Assembly (NCBI RefSeq): GCF_032854445.1
Contig: NW_027017959.1
Span: 361,001 to 425,000 of the forward strand
Length of the DNA stretch: 64,000 nt
Source: Liolophura sinensis
Taxonomy: Eukaryota > Mollusca > Polyplacophora > Chitonida > Chitonidae
Direction: 5' to 3'
Shown: positions 55,632 through 64,000 of the stretch, in pieces
How positions within the stretch are numbered: the first letter of the stretch is position 1
How the letters are laid out: each line of letters begins with the position of its first letter
Notes under the pieces: model-generated
The model's input: only the letters and a program-made list of their open reading frames with translations
Databases searched by the model: none
Told to the model about the DNA's origin: nothing
Translations under genes and position numbers: made by a program

Positions 55632-56975
55632 GTTTAGATACTAATTCTGTTAGTGGTGATCAGCCATTTTGTAGGACTGAGTTGATTGCTGAACAACACA
55701 ATGATCCAAGTATTTCTTGCTTGTTTAATGATGCAGCTAAAGATGGTGAATCTTTACCTGACCCATGCTACTACTATGTCAAGTCTGGCATATTGATGCG
55801 GCAGTGGAGTCCCGATGTTTCGTTGGAGGATGAATGGGCAATTAAGCATCAGGTAGTTGTGCCCAAGTCTTATCGTAAAGACATACTGACCATAGCGCAT
55901 GAAACGCCGTTAGCAGGTCATTTAGGTGTTAATAAGGCCTATCATAAGATTTTTGATATCAGTCATTTTTATTGGCCAGGAATAAGGAAAGATGTTACTG
56001 AATTTTGCAGGTCTTGTCATGCATGTCAGTTAGTGGGGAAACCTAACCAGACAAGGCAGCCTTGAGGCCTATTCCTGCAATTGGTGAGCCATTCAGTAGA
56101 ATCTTAATAGATTGTGTTGGTCCGCTACCTAAGACAAAGTCTGGAAATCAGTATATGTTAACTATAATGTGTACTTCAACTCGTTTCCCTGAGGCAATTC
56201 CATTAAGGAATATTACTGCCAAGACTGTAATTAAGGCTTTAGTTAAGTTCTTCACCATGTTTGGTCTGCCTAAGTCAGTACAGTCAGACCAGGGTTCAAA
56301 TTTCATGTCTGGTGTGTTCCAACAAGTTATGCATGAGCTAGGTATTAGCCAGTATAAGTCCTCAGCTTATCACCCACAAAGTCAAGGAGCACTAGAGAGA
56401 TTCCATCAGACACTGAAAAGTATGATAAGAACTTACTCCTTTGAGGCAGGGAAAGATTGGGACGAGGATGTACCTTTGTTAATGTTTGCTGTAAGAGAGT
56501 CTGTACAAGAGTCACTTGGATTTAGTCCATTTGAGCTTGTGTTTGGCCATACTGTGCGTGGTCCACTACAGTTCTTCAAGGAAAAGTTTGTGTCTGGTGA
56601 TAGTGACAATGTTAACCTATTACAGTACGTGTCAAGTTTTTCGTACTAAGCTCAACAGAGTATGTGAGTTAGCCAGAGAGAATCTTACAGCTTCCCAGAA
56701 GAGTATGAAAACTAAGTATGACAAAGAGACAGTAAGACGCAGATTTGAAGTTGGTCAGAAGGTATTGGCCTTACTTCCAGTTAGTTTTAAGCCACTTGAA
56801 GCTCGTTATTTTGGACCTTATGTAGTAGACAAGAGGCTAAGTGATCTTAATTATATTATTTTCACTCCTGATCGGCGCAAATCTAGACAACTTTGTCACA
56901 TTAACATGTTAAAGCCATATGAAGACAGAGATAGCACTGATCTCAATGTTGTACATACTAGTGGAGTTGCTATCT
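55632..56975 (+). pseudogene. Gypsy integrase
   Basis: The zinc-binding part is AHETPLAGHLGVNKAYHKIF with CRSCHACQ (His-His-Cys-Cys). After a frameshift near 56,062 the core follows: DCVGPLPKTKSGNQYMLTIM (Asp), VQSDQGSNFMSGVF (Asp), YHPQSQGALERFHQTLKSM (Glu). A second shift near 56,640 leads to the C-terminal part with ARYFGPYVVDKRL (GPY/F motif) and HINMLKPYEDRDS. The enzyme inserts element DNA into the chromosome. All catalytic residues persist; the frames are broken. Confidence 0.9.
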
Positions 56976-57575
56976 CGTGTTTTCCAGTGCCAAGTTGTAA
57001 GAGAGAGTTAAAGCGTTTTTTGGGTATGGCAGGTTATTATCGTAAGTTCTGTAGGAACTTTTCATTTGTTACTGAGCCACTAACTTAGCTGTTAAAGAAA
57101 GGTGCTAAATTCTTGTGGTCCATTGTCAGAGATCTTTTAATAGATTAAAGGCCATGCTAAGCAGCGGCCCCATACTTGTAGCACCTGATTTTAATTTACC
57201 ATTTAAGCTAGCTGTTGATGCTAGTGATATATCTGCTGGGGCAGTTTTGTTACAAGAAAATGAAACAGATCACGTTGATCACCCTGTATGTTTTTTTTCT
57301 CTCGTAAATTTGACAAGTGCCAGAGAAATTATTCGACAATAGAAAAGGAGTGTCTGTCCTTGATTCTAGCATTACAGCATTTTGAAGTATATGTGACTTC
57401 GTCAAGTTACCCCATTGTTGTGTATACAGATCACAATCCCTTGACCTTCTTGCACAAACTAAAAGGTAAAAACCGAAGATTGTTACGGTGGAGTTTGCTT
57501 TTGCAAGAATTTAATCTAGAGATTAGACACATAAAAGGGAAAGATAATGTGATTGCTGATTGTCTGTGACGTGTC
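56976..57575 (+). pseudogene. Gypsy RT connection and RNase H
   Basis: Directly after integrase comes FPVPSCKRELKRFLGMAGYY, the end of the reverse transcriptase, then RNase [16 protein letters not shown] (Asp), [14 protein letters not shown] (Glu), YTDHNPLTFL (Asp) and NVIADCL (Asp). The fingers and palm with the YxDD pair are absent. Stops occur at 57,086-57,088 and at the TGA after ADCL, and frames shift near 57,110 and 57,300. Confidence 0.88.
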
Positions 57576-57695
57576 TAGTTGGTTTTCTGCAGCTTTGTTT
57601 TTAAAGACTGTGGTAAACGTTATTATTATTATTCATGATTATGAATATGTTAAAGAAAGTTTTATGCAAAACTTTCTTTCCCTGAAGGGTGGGGG
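57576..57695 (+). other. Noncoding end and polypurine tract
   Basis: AGGGTGGGGG immediately precedes the LTR and fits the polypurine primer for plus-strand synthesis. The rest of the interval is AT-rich and noncoding. Confidence 0.7.
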
Positions 57696-58616
57696 TGTTA
57701 TGTATGACTATTTAACGTTTTCATGTACTGTTAGTCTGCGGACCTTTGTGAAAGCATAACAGGCCCTGTTATATATGTACAGCGCGGAGCTGGTGGAAAG
57801 CACCTTGTTCAATGCTTTGTTTATTTCACTGGCTGTTCATTGGCTGTTAATTTTGTGTTTAAAAATAGTTGAATCCACCTGGAACGTATATAAGCCGTGT
57901 TTTCTGTGCAGAGAGGAGGTATTTTTGCTGCATCCACTGGGAGCCAGGAGAGTGTGCGACGCTCTCGTATCGAGTCCATTATTTTGATATGAGCTGGTGA
58001 TGCCAGTTTCATTTGGGAGGACAGATTTTTATGCCGGCACCGTTTGTGTACCACTGATGTCTGGTTTATGTGAATTTCTGCGAAAGTCACGTTTATTGGT
58101 GTTCGGATCTTTATAATGATTATACAGTGTTGACTGTGTAGTTTGTTTAACACGCTGACCTCACCTGACCGACAAGGTCGTCAGGGACTCTAAACTGAAG
58201 TTTTCAGTTTTGCAAAGGACGTTCGTTCTGCCACAAGGTGACATTACTCTACGTCTCTGAACGGCTCGTTTGTGAGCTTCTGCGGGAGCTGTGACTGTTC
58301 TAAAGTGGATTATACCTCCATGCCTGTATTTACCCTGTGTTGTGCTTTGCGGGTGTGACGTCATTCAAAGGCTTCACTGTTCCAGTTCTGTGTAACCTGT
58401 GTACTGTGTTCGCGTTCGCTATCCTAGCGAAGTACCTGACTAGGACAATTTGTGACTTGTGTGAATTGTGTGTTTATCCCATGGTCTTTACGTTGGATCT
58501 CCTGGAATACGTTCCTTGGGATGCAAAGGTGAACTGGAAACTTTTAAAGACCGGTAATACTGATGTGTATGTTTTTTTTGTTGTTGTTGTTGAACTGTCT
58601 GTAAAACTGTACGTCT

Positions 58617-58680
<64 letters not shown>

Positions 58681-58746
58681 GATTGTTTACATTGTAATAG
58701 TGAGTCACTGAGTCTGTTTTCTGTTGCTGTTTTCAATACCGTAACA
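57696..58746 (+). repeat. 3' LTR of the Gypsy element
   Basis: It starts TGTTATG and ends CGTAACA, giving the TG...CA ends with short inverted repeats; length 1,051 bp. It contains a long (TA)n run at 58,622-58,676. The open frames inside it are not regarded as genes. No second LTR is present in the window. Confidence 0.85.
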
Positions 58747-60208
58747 GTGTTTAGGCCATCACATAGCCAAAGATGAAGATCGTCAGTGAAAAGGACGATT
58801 TTATATGATTTTTTAAAGTTTGTAATAACCTCGACTGTAACACAGTTGTCTCCCATCCTGTGTTAAGAGATAGGCCGAATGACGGCGAGTGATTGAACGG
58901 TGATTAGGGCCTCAGTTACTCATGGAACTGGTTGAATTTTGACAGGTGAGTGCCAAAGGAACGCTTCTACCAGCTGAGTGAGTTTGGTGGAATTGCAATG
59001 AGTTGAAGGTGAGTATCGGCTAATTTAGTGCTATATATTCAGGGGTGGATAAAGGTGGGTGGTGTCGTGTCGAGTTCCGTATCCCGTTAATCACTGTACA
59101 ATGGTGCTGAAATTTAACAAGTGAGTAGACAACTAATTCTGTTAGATACCTACGGAGTGCTATGGAACTGAAATGAGCAGATGATGAGTACGGTGTGTTA
59201 GAAGGTGAGTATGTCGGGAATCTGGAAATGTGGGGAATGTGTGGAACTGCCAATCCCTTTTCGCCTATGCAGAATACGAGAAAGTGTCAGATTTGTGACC
59301 GAAAGGTGATTATAATGCAAGTGTGGGTGTTGAAAGGTGACTATGGTGGGAATTTGTGGCTAGTGTGGGAGTAGTGTATTTTGGCAGTCGGGAATGTGTG
59401 GCCGATGTGCGACTTGTGGTGTGGGAATGTCGGGTAATGTGTCGCTGATGTACGATATATGCTCTCGCATTTTGGGGAATCGGGGATATATGTATGTGTG
59501 TATTTATGTATGCATGTATGTATGTATCTATGTATATGACAAGCATGAAGTTGCAAAAATACATCCCTACATGTGTAGATATTACGTACAAGAGGTGGCG
59601 CGATGCCTGGATCGAATCCTGCCTTGGGACGGATACCTCTGTTTTTGCAACTTGAAGACCTTGGTGCACAAGTGATAGGGGTAGATGGTGTGGTTGATTG
59701 CAGTTATTTTAATGGTTTATTGGTGACAAATTCAAGGTCCCTGAGCGCAAATAAAGTGCTCCGTTAATTATCGCCCGATCGTGCTGAAATTTAACAGTTA
59801 ATTAGACCACTAATTGTGCTAAGAACCTGCACCTTGGGAACTTGACGAGTTATATCCACTTTTGTTAGTATAAAGGTAGCAACCAGCTGCAGAGCTGTCT
59901 CCCTTGCAATTAATTCGAGGACTTCGATGCAGCAGCTACTAGACATTGAAGAAATCGTACATCATTTAGTTTTTAAGGTAGCCAGGCCAGACTTAGTATC
60001 TACACCAATCTAAGCGCGGACAACGTTATTCTGCAATAAAAAATATAACTCCCGATTTGAATCTCTTGCGTTAGATTCGTTAATTTTTACAGAACACCCA
60101 CGATGTTTGGCATGTGCGCATGTCATGCATTCCTGCTCACCCTAACCGCAGAAATCCAGTCTTGTAAACTTGGTGCGGAGGAGTGTAAAGTTGTGCAAAG
60201 ATGTGTAA

Positions 60209-60840
60209 AGCTGAGATTCCATATACGCGGTATGTTGTTTGCGGTATACGGCACGCGGTACGCGGATACGGCATGCCGTATGCGCTTTCTCTGATTCCAT
60301 TTATGCGGTAACCTATGCGTTTTCTTTCATTCATGGTGCGTTTTTATCAGAGCAAACATGTCGCATTCCTCCATTTCACGACGTGTGGCTTTAGAGCAAG
60401 ATTCAGACCTTGCCGTAATAGCAATGTCATATAAGTTGTTGCAACTAAAGAAGCGTAAAAAGAGAAAACACCGATGGTGGGTCCACAGTATTTTGCGGCA
60501 AAGAGCTCAGCAGGGAGCTTTCCATAACTTGGTCTCGGAATTGTAGCTGGATGGAGAAAAATTCCAACAGTACTTTCGTCTAACCAGAGAACAATTTAAA
60601 CAAGTTCCGACCACGTGTCGGGGAAACACCCCACCAGTGACGTCATTTCTTGGGATACCCTGTCCGGTTTTGAAAACGCATACCGCACCGATCGCTACAT
60701 GGTGCGATTGATTTTGCCGTAAACGTTTCCGCATGAAAAAACGGATCCGCGACCGTACCTATGGAATCATTGCAACTTATTTTAACTATTTCGACGTACC
60801 CCATACCGTATACCGCTACCGCATGTAAGGAATCTCAGCT
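60209..60840 (+). mobile_element. Nonautonomous Harbinger element with transposase remnant
   Basis: The element is 632 bp long. It starts AGCTGAGATTCC and ends GGAATCTCAGCT and is flanked by TAA at 60,206-60,208 and 60,841-60,843, the classic PIF/Harbinger duplication. The other arm has the empty site at 2,245-2,247. Inside is the N-terminus of a Harbinger transposase: RWWVHSILRQRAQQGAFHNL, a TAG at 60,544-60,546, then LDGEKFQQYFRLTREQFKQ. The inner part (GGTATACGGCACGCGGTACG-type) is rich in short CG-containing repeats. Confidence 0.95.
60358..60708 (+). pseudogene. Harbinger transposase N-terminal fragment
   Basis: It starts MSHSSISRRVALEQDSDLAV and runs through KKRKHRWWVHSILRQRA to the TAG at 60,544, continuing in frame to about 60,708. 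The DDE core is absent. It marks the MITE as an internally deleted derivative of an autonomous element different from the one at 41.2 kb. Confidence 0.8.
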
Positions 60841-61138
60841 TAAAGTTGGTGCCACGCTGCGGTTAGGGTCATATCTAATCTTGTAACCTTGGTGCGGAGA
60901 TCTGTAAACCTGGAGCCAAGGAGCAATCCCTTAAGCACCAGGTTTACATATACTAGCATCCTTTACACATCTCCGCACCCAGTTTACAAACCTCCGTACG
61001 ACTTTACAAATCTTGGTACCTTGCTTACACATCTTCGCACCAAAATTACAATGGATGTAAATCTGGTGCGAAGGAGTGTAAACCTGGGTGCGAAGATCTA
61101 TAAACTTGGTGCGGAAGAGTTTAAACTCGTGACTCTTT

Positions 61139-61180
61139 GTAACCCTAACCCTAACTAACCCTAACCCTAATCCTAACATC
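61139..61180 (-). repeat. Interstitial telomere-like repeats, inverted copy
   Basis: CCCTAACCCTAACTAACCC and following units mirror 1,911-1,949. Their orientation is opposite to the terminal telomere 1.3 kb away. Confidence 0.92.
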
Positions 61181-61649
61181 TCCCGCACCAGGGAGATCTT
61201 CCAGCCGATCTCCCAAAAAAAGTCGTCCTAAATCCAAACATAAAGAAAAATCTCCCATATGCCTTCCTCCATAATGTCTTCTTCAGACAAAATTATACAG
61301 TGGAATTGTCGAGGTCTTCAGATAAATTTTATTAATATAACACAGCTTGTTCAATCAGTAAATCCAATTGCCCCGTATCTTCAAGAAACTGACTTGAAGA
61401 CATCTGACAAAGACAGGACAACTTTTAAAAATGACTCATTATACAGTACTTACTCAAATGAAGAAGAGCGAGCTGCAGGCGGCTCTTCTATCTTCGTCAA
61501 TAACAATATTATTCACAGCCCTGTTTTTCTGGATATGGAGCTTCAGGCTGTGGCCGTTCGTGTTTCATTGTCTAAAACAATCACATTGTGTTCAGTGTAT
61601 ATTCCCCCGAACATTTGTCAACATTCCTGTTACATAATTTAAAAGAACC
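61181..61649 (+). pseudogene. LINE ORF1 tail and ORF2 endonuclease start, second copy
   Basis: It mirrors 1,441-1,906: ORF1 TAA at 61,272-61,274 overlaps the ORF2 ATG at 61,274-61,276 (TAATG). The endonuclease frame runs to 61,642 and includes LQETD, where the other copy has LQETH. It is cut at 61,649, where the direct-repeat copy begins. Confidence 0.85.
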
Positions 61650-62447
61650 GTGAAAAATGGCAAGAAAATTTTTAGTCTCCGATGGAGGTCAAACTTCAAT
61701 ACCAGGGGTAATCGTTGTCGTAAATCACGAATCCGAGGTCGCTTTTGAACTCTGCCTCAATTTCGACCTCCAAAATGAAGTCTCAAAGATTTTACCGCCA
61801 TTTTGGAGGTCAGGATGAAAATCAAAGTCAAAGTTGACCTTGGATCCGTAATCTCTGACCTCCATTATCTCTGGTATTAAAGTTTCAGCTCAATCAAAAA
61901 CAAAAAGTTTCGGATTAATATTAATTTATTATTAATACCTCATATTTTAATATCAGGGGTAATCGAGGTCAGAGGTTACGAATATGAGATCGGTTTTAAC
62001 CTTGGCACTGACCTTGACCTTGAAAATGGCGGTCAAATTTTTTACCTTCACTTTGAACACTTTTAAAGAAATCCCTTATTGTTCTTATTGTTCTTTGACT
62101 TTTTGACACGTAGTGCTCCAAGGATTTTGAAGTCGAACTGTAACCTTTGGTTTAACCTCCAACCTTTAGCCTTGTTTTCAGATAGTGCATTCTGATTGTA
62201 AAATCTAAAAAAAAGTTTAGATGTTTAAGATCAAATTCAGGTTCACGATTCAACTTAAATGTCCCAGGGGCATTAAATATCAAAAAGCCAAGGCCGTGCG
62301 TCAGTTAGGGAGTTTTTGAAACGGAAAGATGGGGTTAAAATTTTGACCCCCATTTTGGAGGTTAAGACGGAAGTCGAGGTCAAAACCAACCTCGTATTCG
62401 TGACCTCCGACCTCGATTACCCTTTGAGTCAAGGGTTAGGGGCCCAT
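61650..62447 (+). repeat. Direct-repeat copy B, telomere-adjacent
   Basis: It matches 5,438-6,236 in order and orientation, including GTGAAAAATGGCAAGAAAAT at the start and GGGTTAGGGGCCCATG at the end. It contains no gene. Confidence 0.9.
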
Positions 62448-62491
62448 GGTTAGGGGCCCATGGTTAGGGGCCCATGGTTAGGGGCCCATGG
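62436..62491 (+). repeat. Four 14-bp TTAGGGGCCCATGG repeats at the telomere base
   Basis: There are four exact tandem copies. The unit is the last piece of the subtelomeric copy (TTAGGGGCCCATG, present once at 6,227-6,239). Canonical TTAGGG repeats follow without a gap. Confidence 0.95.
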
Positions 62492-63317
62492 TTAGGGTTA
62501 GGGTTAGGGTTAGGGTTAGGGTTAGGGTTAGGGTTAGGGGTTAGGGTTAGGGTTTAGGTTTAGGGTTAGGGTTAGGGTTAGGGTTAGGGTTAGGGTTAGG
62601 GTTAGGGTTAGGGTTAGGGTTAGGTTAGGGTTAGGGTTAGGGTTAGGGTTAGGGTTAGGGTTAGGGTTAGGGTTAGGGGTTAGGGGTTAGGGTTAGGGTT
62701 AGGGTTAGGGTTAGGGTTAGGGTTAGGGTTAGTTAGGGTTAGGGTTAGGGTTAGGGTTAGGGTTAGTTAGGGTTAGGGTTAGGGTTAGGGTTAGGGTTAG
62801 GGTTAGGGTTAGGGTTAGGGTTAGGGTTAGGGTTAGTTAGGGTTAGGGTTAGGGTTAGGGTTAGGGTTAGGGTTAGGGTTAGGGTTAGGGTTAGGGTTAG
62901 GGTTAGGGTTAGGGTTAGGGTTAGGGTTAGGGTTAGTTAGGGTTAGGGTTAGGGTTAGGGTTAGGGTTAGGGTTAGGGTTAGGGTTAGGGTTAGTTAGGG
63001 TTAGGGTTAGGGTTAGGGTTAGGGTTAGGGTTAGGGTTAGGGTTAGGGTTAGGGTTAGGGTTAGGGTTAGGGTTAGGGTTAGGGTTAGGGTTAGGGTTAG
63101 GAAATTTTAGGGTTAGGGTTTTTTAGGGTTAGGGTTAGGGTTAGGGTTAGGGTTAGGGTTAGGGTTAGGGTTAGGGTTAGGGTTAGGGTTAGGGTTAGGG
63201 TTAGGGTTAGGGTTAGGGTTAGGGTTAGGGTTAGGTTAGTTAGGGTTAGGGTTAGGGTTAGGGTTAGGGTTAGGGTTAGGGTTAGGGTTAGGGTTAGGGT
63301 TAGGGTTAGGGTTAGGG

Positions 63318-63358
<41 letters not shown>

Positions 63359-63958
63359 GGTTAGGGTTAGGGTTAGGGTTAGGGTTAGGGTTAGGGTTAG
63401 GGTTAGGGTTAGGGTTAGGGTTAGGGTTAGGGTTAGGGTTAGGGTTAGGGTTAGGGTTAGGGTTAGGGTTAGGGTTAGGGTTAGGTTAGGGTTAGGGTTA
63501 GGGTTAGGGTTAGGGTTAGGGTTAGGGTTAGGGTTAGGGTTAGGGTTAGGGTTAGGGTTAGGGTTAGGGTTAGGGTTAGGGTTAGGGTTAGGGTTAGGGT
63601 TAGGGTTAGGGTTAGGGTTAGGGTTAGGGTTAGGGTTAGGGTTAGGGTTAGGGTTAGGGTTAGGGTTAGGGTTAGGGTTAGGGTTAGGGTTAGGGTTAGG
63701 GTTAGGGTTAGGGTTAGGGTTAGGGTTAGGGTTAGGGTTAGGGTTAGGGTTAGGGGTTAGGGTTAGGGTTAGGGTTAGGGTTAGGGTTAGGGTTAGGGTT
63801 AGGGTTAGGGTTAGGGTTAGGGTTAGGGTTAGGGTTAGGGTTAGGGTTAGGTTAGGGTTAGGTTAGGGTTAGGGTTAGGGTTAGGGTTAGGGTTAGGGTT
63901 AGGGTTAGGGTTAGGGTTAGGGTTAGGGTTAGGGTTAGGGTTAGGGTTAGGGTTAGGG

Positions 63959-63999
<41 letters not shown>

Positions 64000-64000
64000 G
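62492..64000 (+). repeat. Telomere, TTAGGG array to the end of the window
   Basis: About 1.5 kb of TTAGGG on the + strand, 5' to 3', is the G-rich strand running to the chromosome end. Scattered variants include TTAGGGG, TTTAGGG, TTAGG and TTAG; one irregular patch at about 63,098-63,126 reads GGAAATTTTAGGG and GGGTTTTTTAGGG. The array is still running at the last base, so its length is a minimum. Confidence 0.99.

Larger units (their letters stand above)
52601..58746 (+). mobile_element. Gypsy-class LTR retrotransposon lacking its 5' LTR
   Basis: In order: gag, protease, (Tc1-like insertion), integrase, RNase H, polypurine tract and 3' LTR. Integrase lies upstream of RNase H, the order described for Gmr1-type Ty3/gypsy elements and for Ty1/copia, not for canonical gypsy. 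The polymerase palm is missing between integrase and RNase H. The left boundary abuts LINE sequence and the right boundary is exactly the end of the LTR. Confidence 0.88.
58747..61649 (-). repeat. Inverted-repeat arm B (partner 1,441-3,706)
   Basis: It begins exactly at the end of the LTR with GTGTTTAGGCCATCACATAG, the inverse of sequence ending at 3,706, and ends at AAAAGAAC (61,649), the inverse of 1,441. It contains copy 3 of the AAGTTGCAAAAA repeat at 59,548-59,652, the minisatellite, telomere-like repeats and the LINE 5' fragment. Confidence 0.92.

Noticed and set aside
57775-58678. Open frames with hydrophobic stretches in the LTR, considered as an envelope-like gene
   Set aside because: They lie wholly inside the LTR, show no signal peptide or glycoprotein features, and one is extended by the (TA)n repeat.
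1441-61649. The inverted repeat as a fold-back assembly artefact
   Set aside because: The arms differ by scattered substitutions and by a 632-bp MITE with its own target duplication, which an artefact would not create.

Overview
The window is the end of a eukaryotic chromosome. From about 62,492 to the last base it is an almost pure TTAGGG array on the + strand, which is the orientation expected for a right-hand telomere. Inward of it lies about 62 kb of transposon-rich subtelomere and one long spliced gene. The TTAGGG telomere, spliced genes with GT-AG introns, a tRNA-derived SINE present in many copies with an AAATAAAT-type tail, and Tc1, PIF/Harbinger, Penelope, Gypsy and I-like LINE families suggest a lophotrochozoan, most likely a marine mollusc. 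That assignment is inference, since no diagnostic gene fixes the species.

Layout. 1-1,906: 5' half of a LINE (minus strand) carrying a SINE with clear target duplications. 1,441-3,706: one arm of a large inverted repeat; the other arm is 58,747-61,649. 3,707-6,390: AGGTCA-rich subtelomeric sequence with a ~297-bp tandem repeat. 6,410-7,150: a ~190-bp tandem repeat that runs into the start of a second LINE (ORF1 at 7,205-8,727, minus). 9,733-11,253: a complete Tc1-like transposon. 11,340-17,700: repeats and unassigned sequence. 17,744-35,965: a plus-strand gene of about 30 exons whose exon phases agree from end to end. It encodes a KMT5A-like SET domain, an array of tandemly duplicated 20-22-residue exons, two zinc-finger-like motifs, a tyrosine-recombinase domain and a basic C-terminus. 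Two frameshifts and two in-frame stops mean this copy is probably a pseudogene. 36,000-41,000: SINEs, tandem repeats, and Penelope and LINE fragments. 41,024-46,654: a 5'-truncated LINE with a 5.35-kb two-gene PIF/Harbinger transposon inside it. 48,725-52,600: the 3' half of a LINE with a Tc1-like element inside it. 52,601-58,746: a Gypsy-class LTR element whose integrase precedes RNase H, with a third Tc1-like element inside it. 58,747-61,649: the second inverted-repeat arm, containing a Harbinger-derived MITE. 61,650-62,447: a direct copy of 5,438-6,236. Then the telomere.

The nested insertions give a relative chronology, because several have exact target-site duplications and one has an empty site in the window. 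The two most interesting items are the SET/tyrosine-recombinase fusion gene with its phase-symmetric exon array, and the chromosome end, where a telomere starts inside a copy of a subtelomeric sequence that continues without a telomere at 6.2 kb. All calls come from reading the sequence; no homology search was run.
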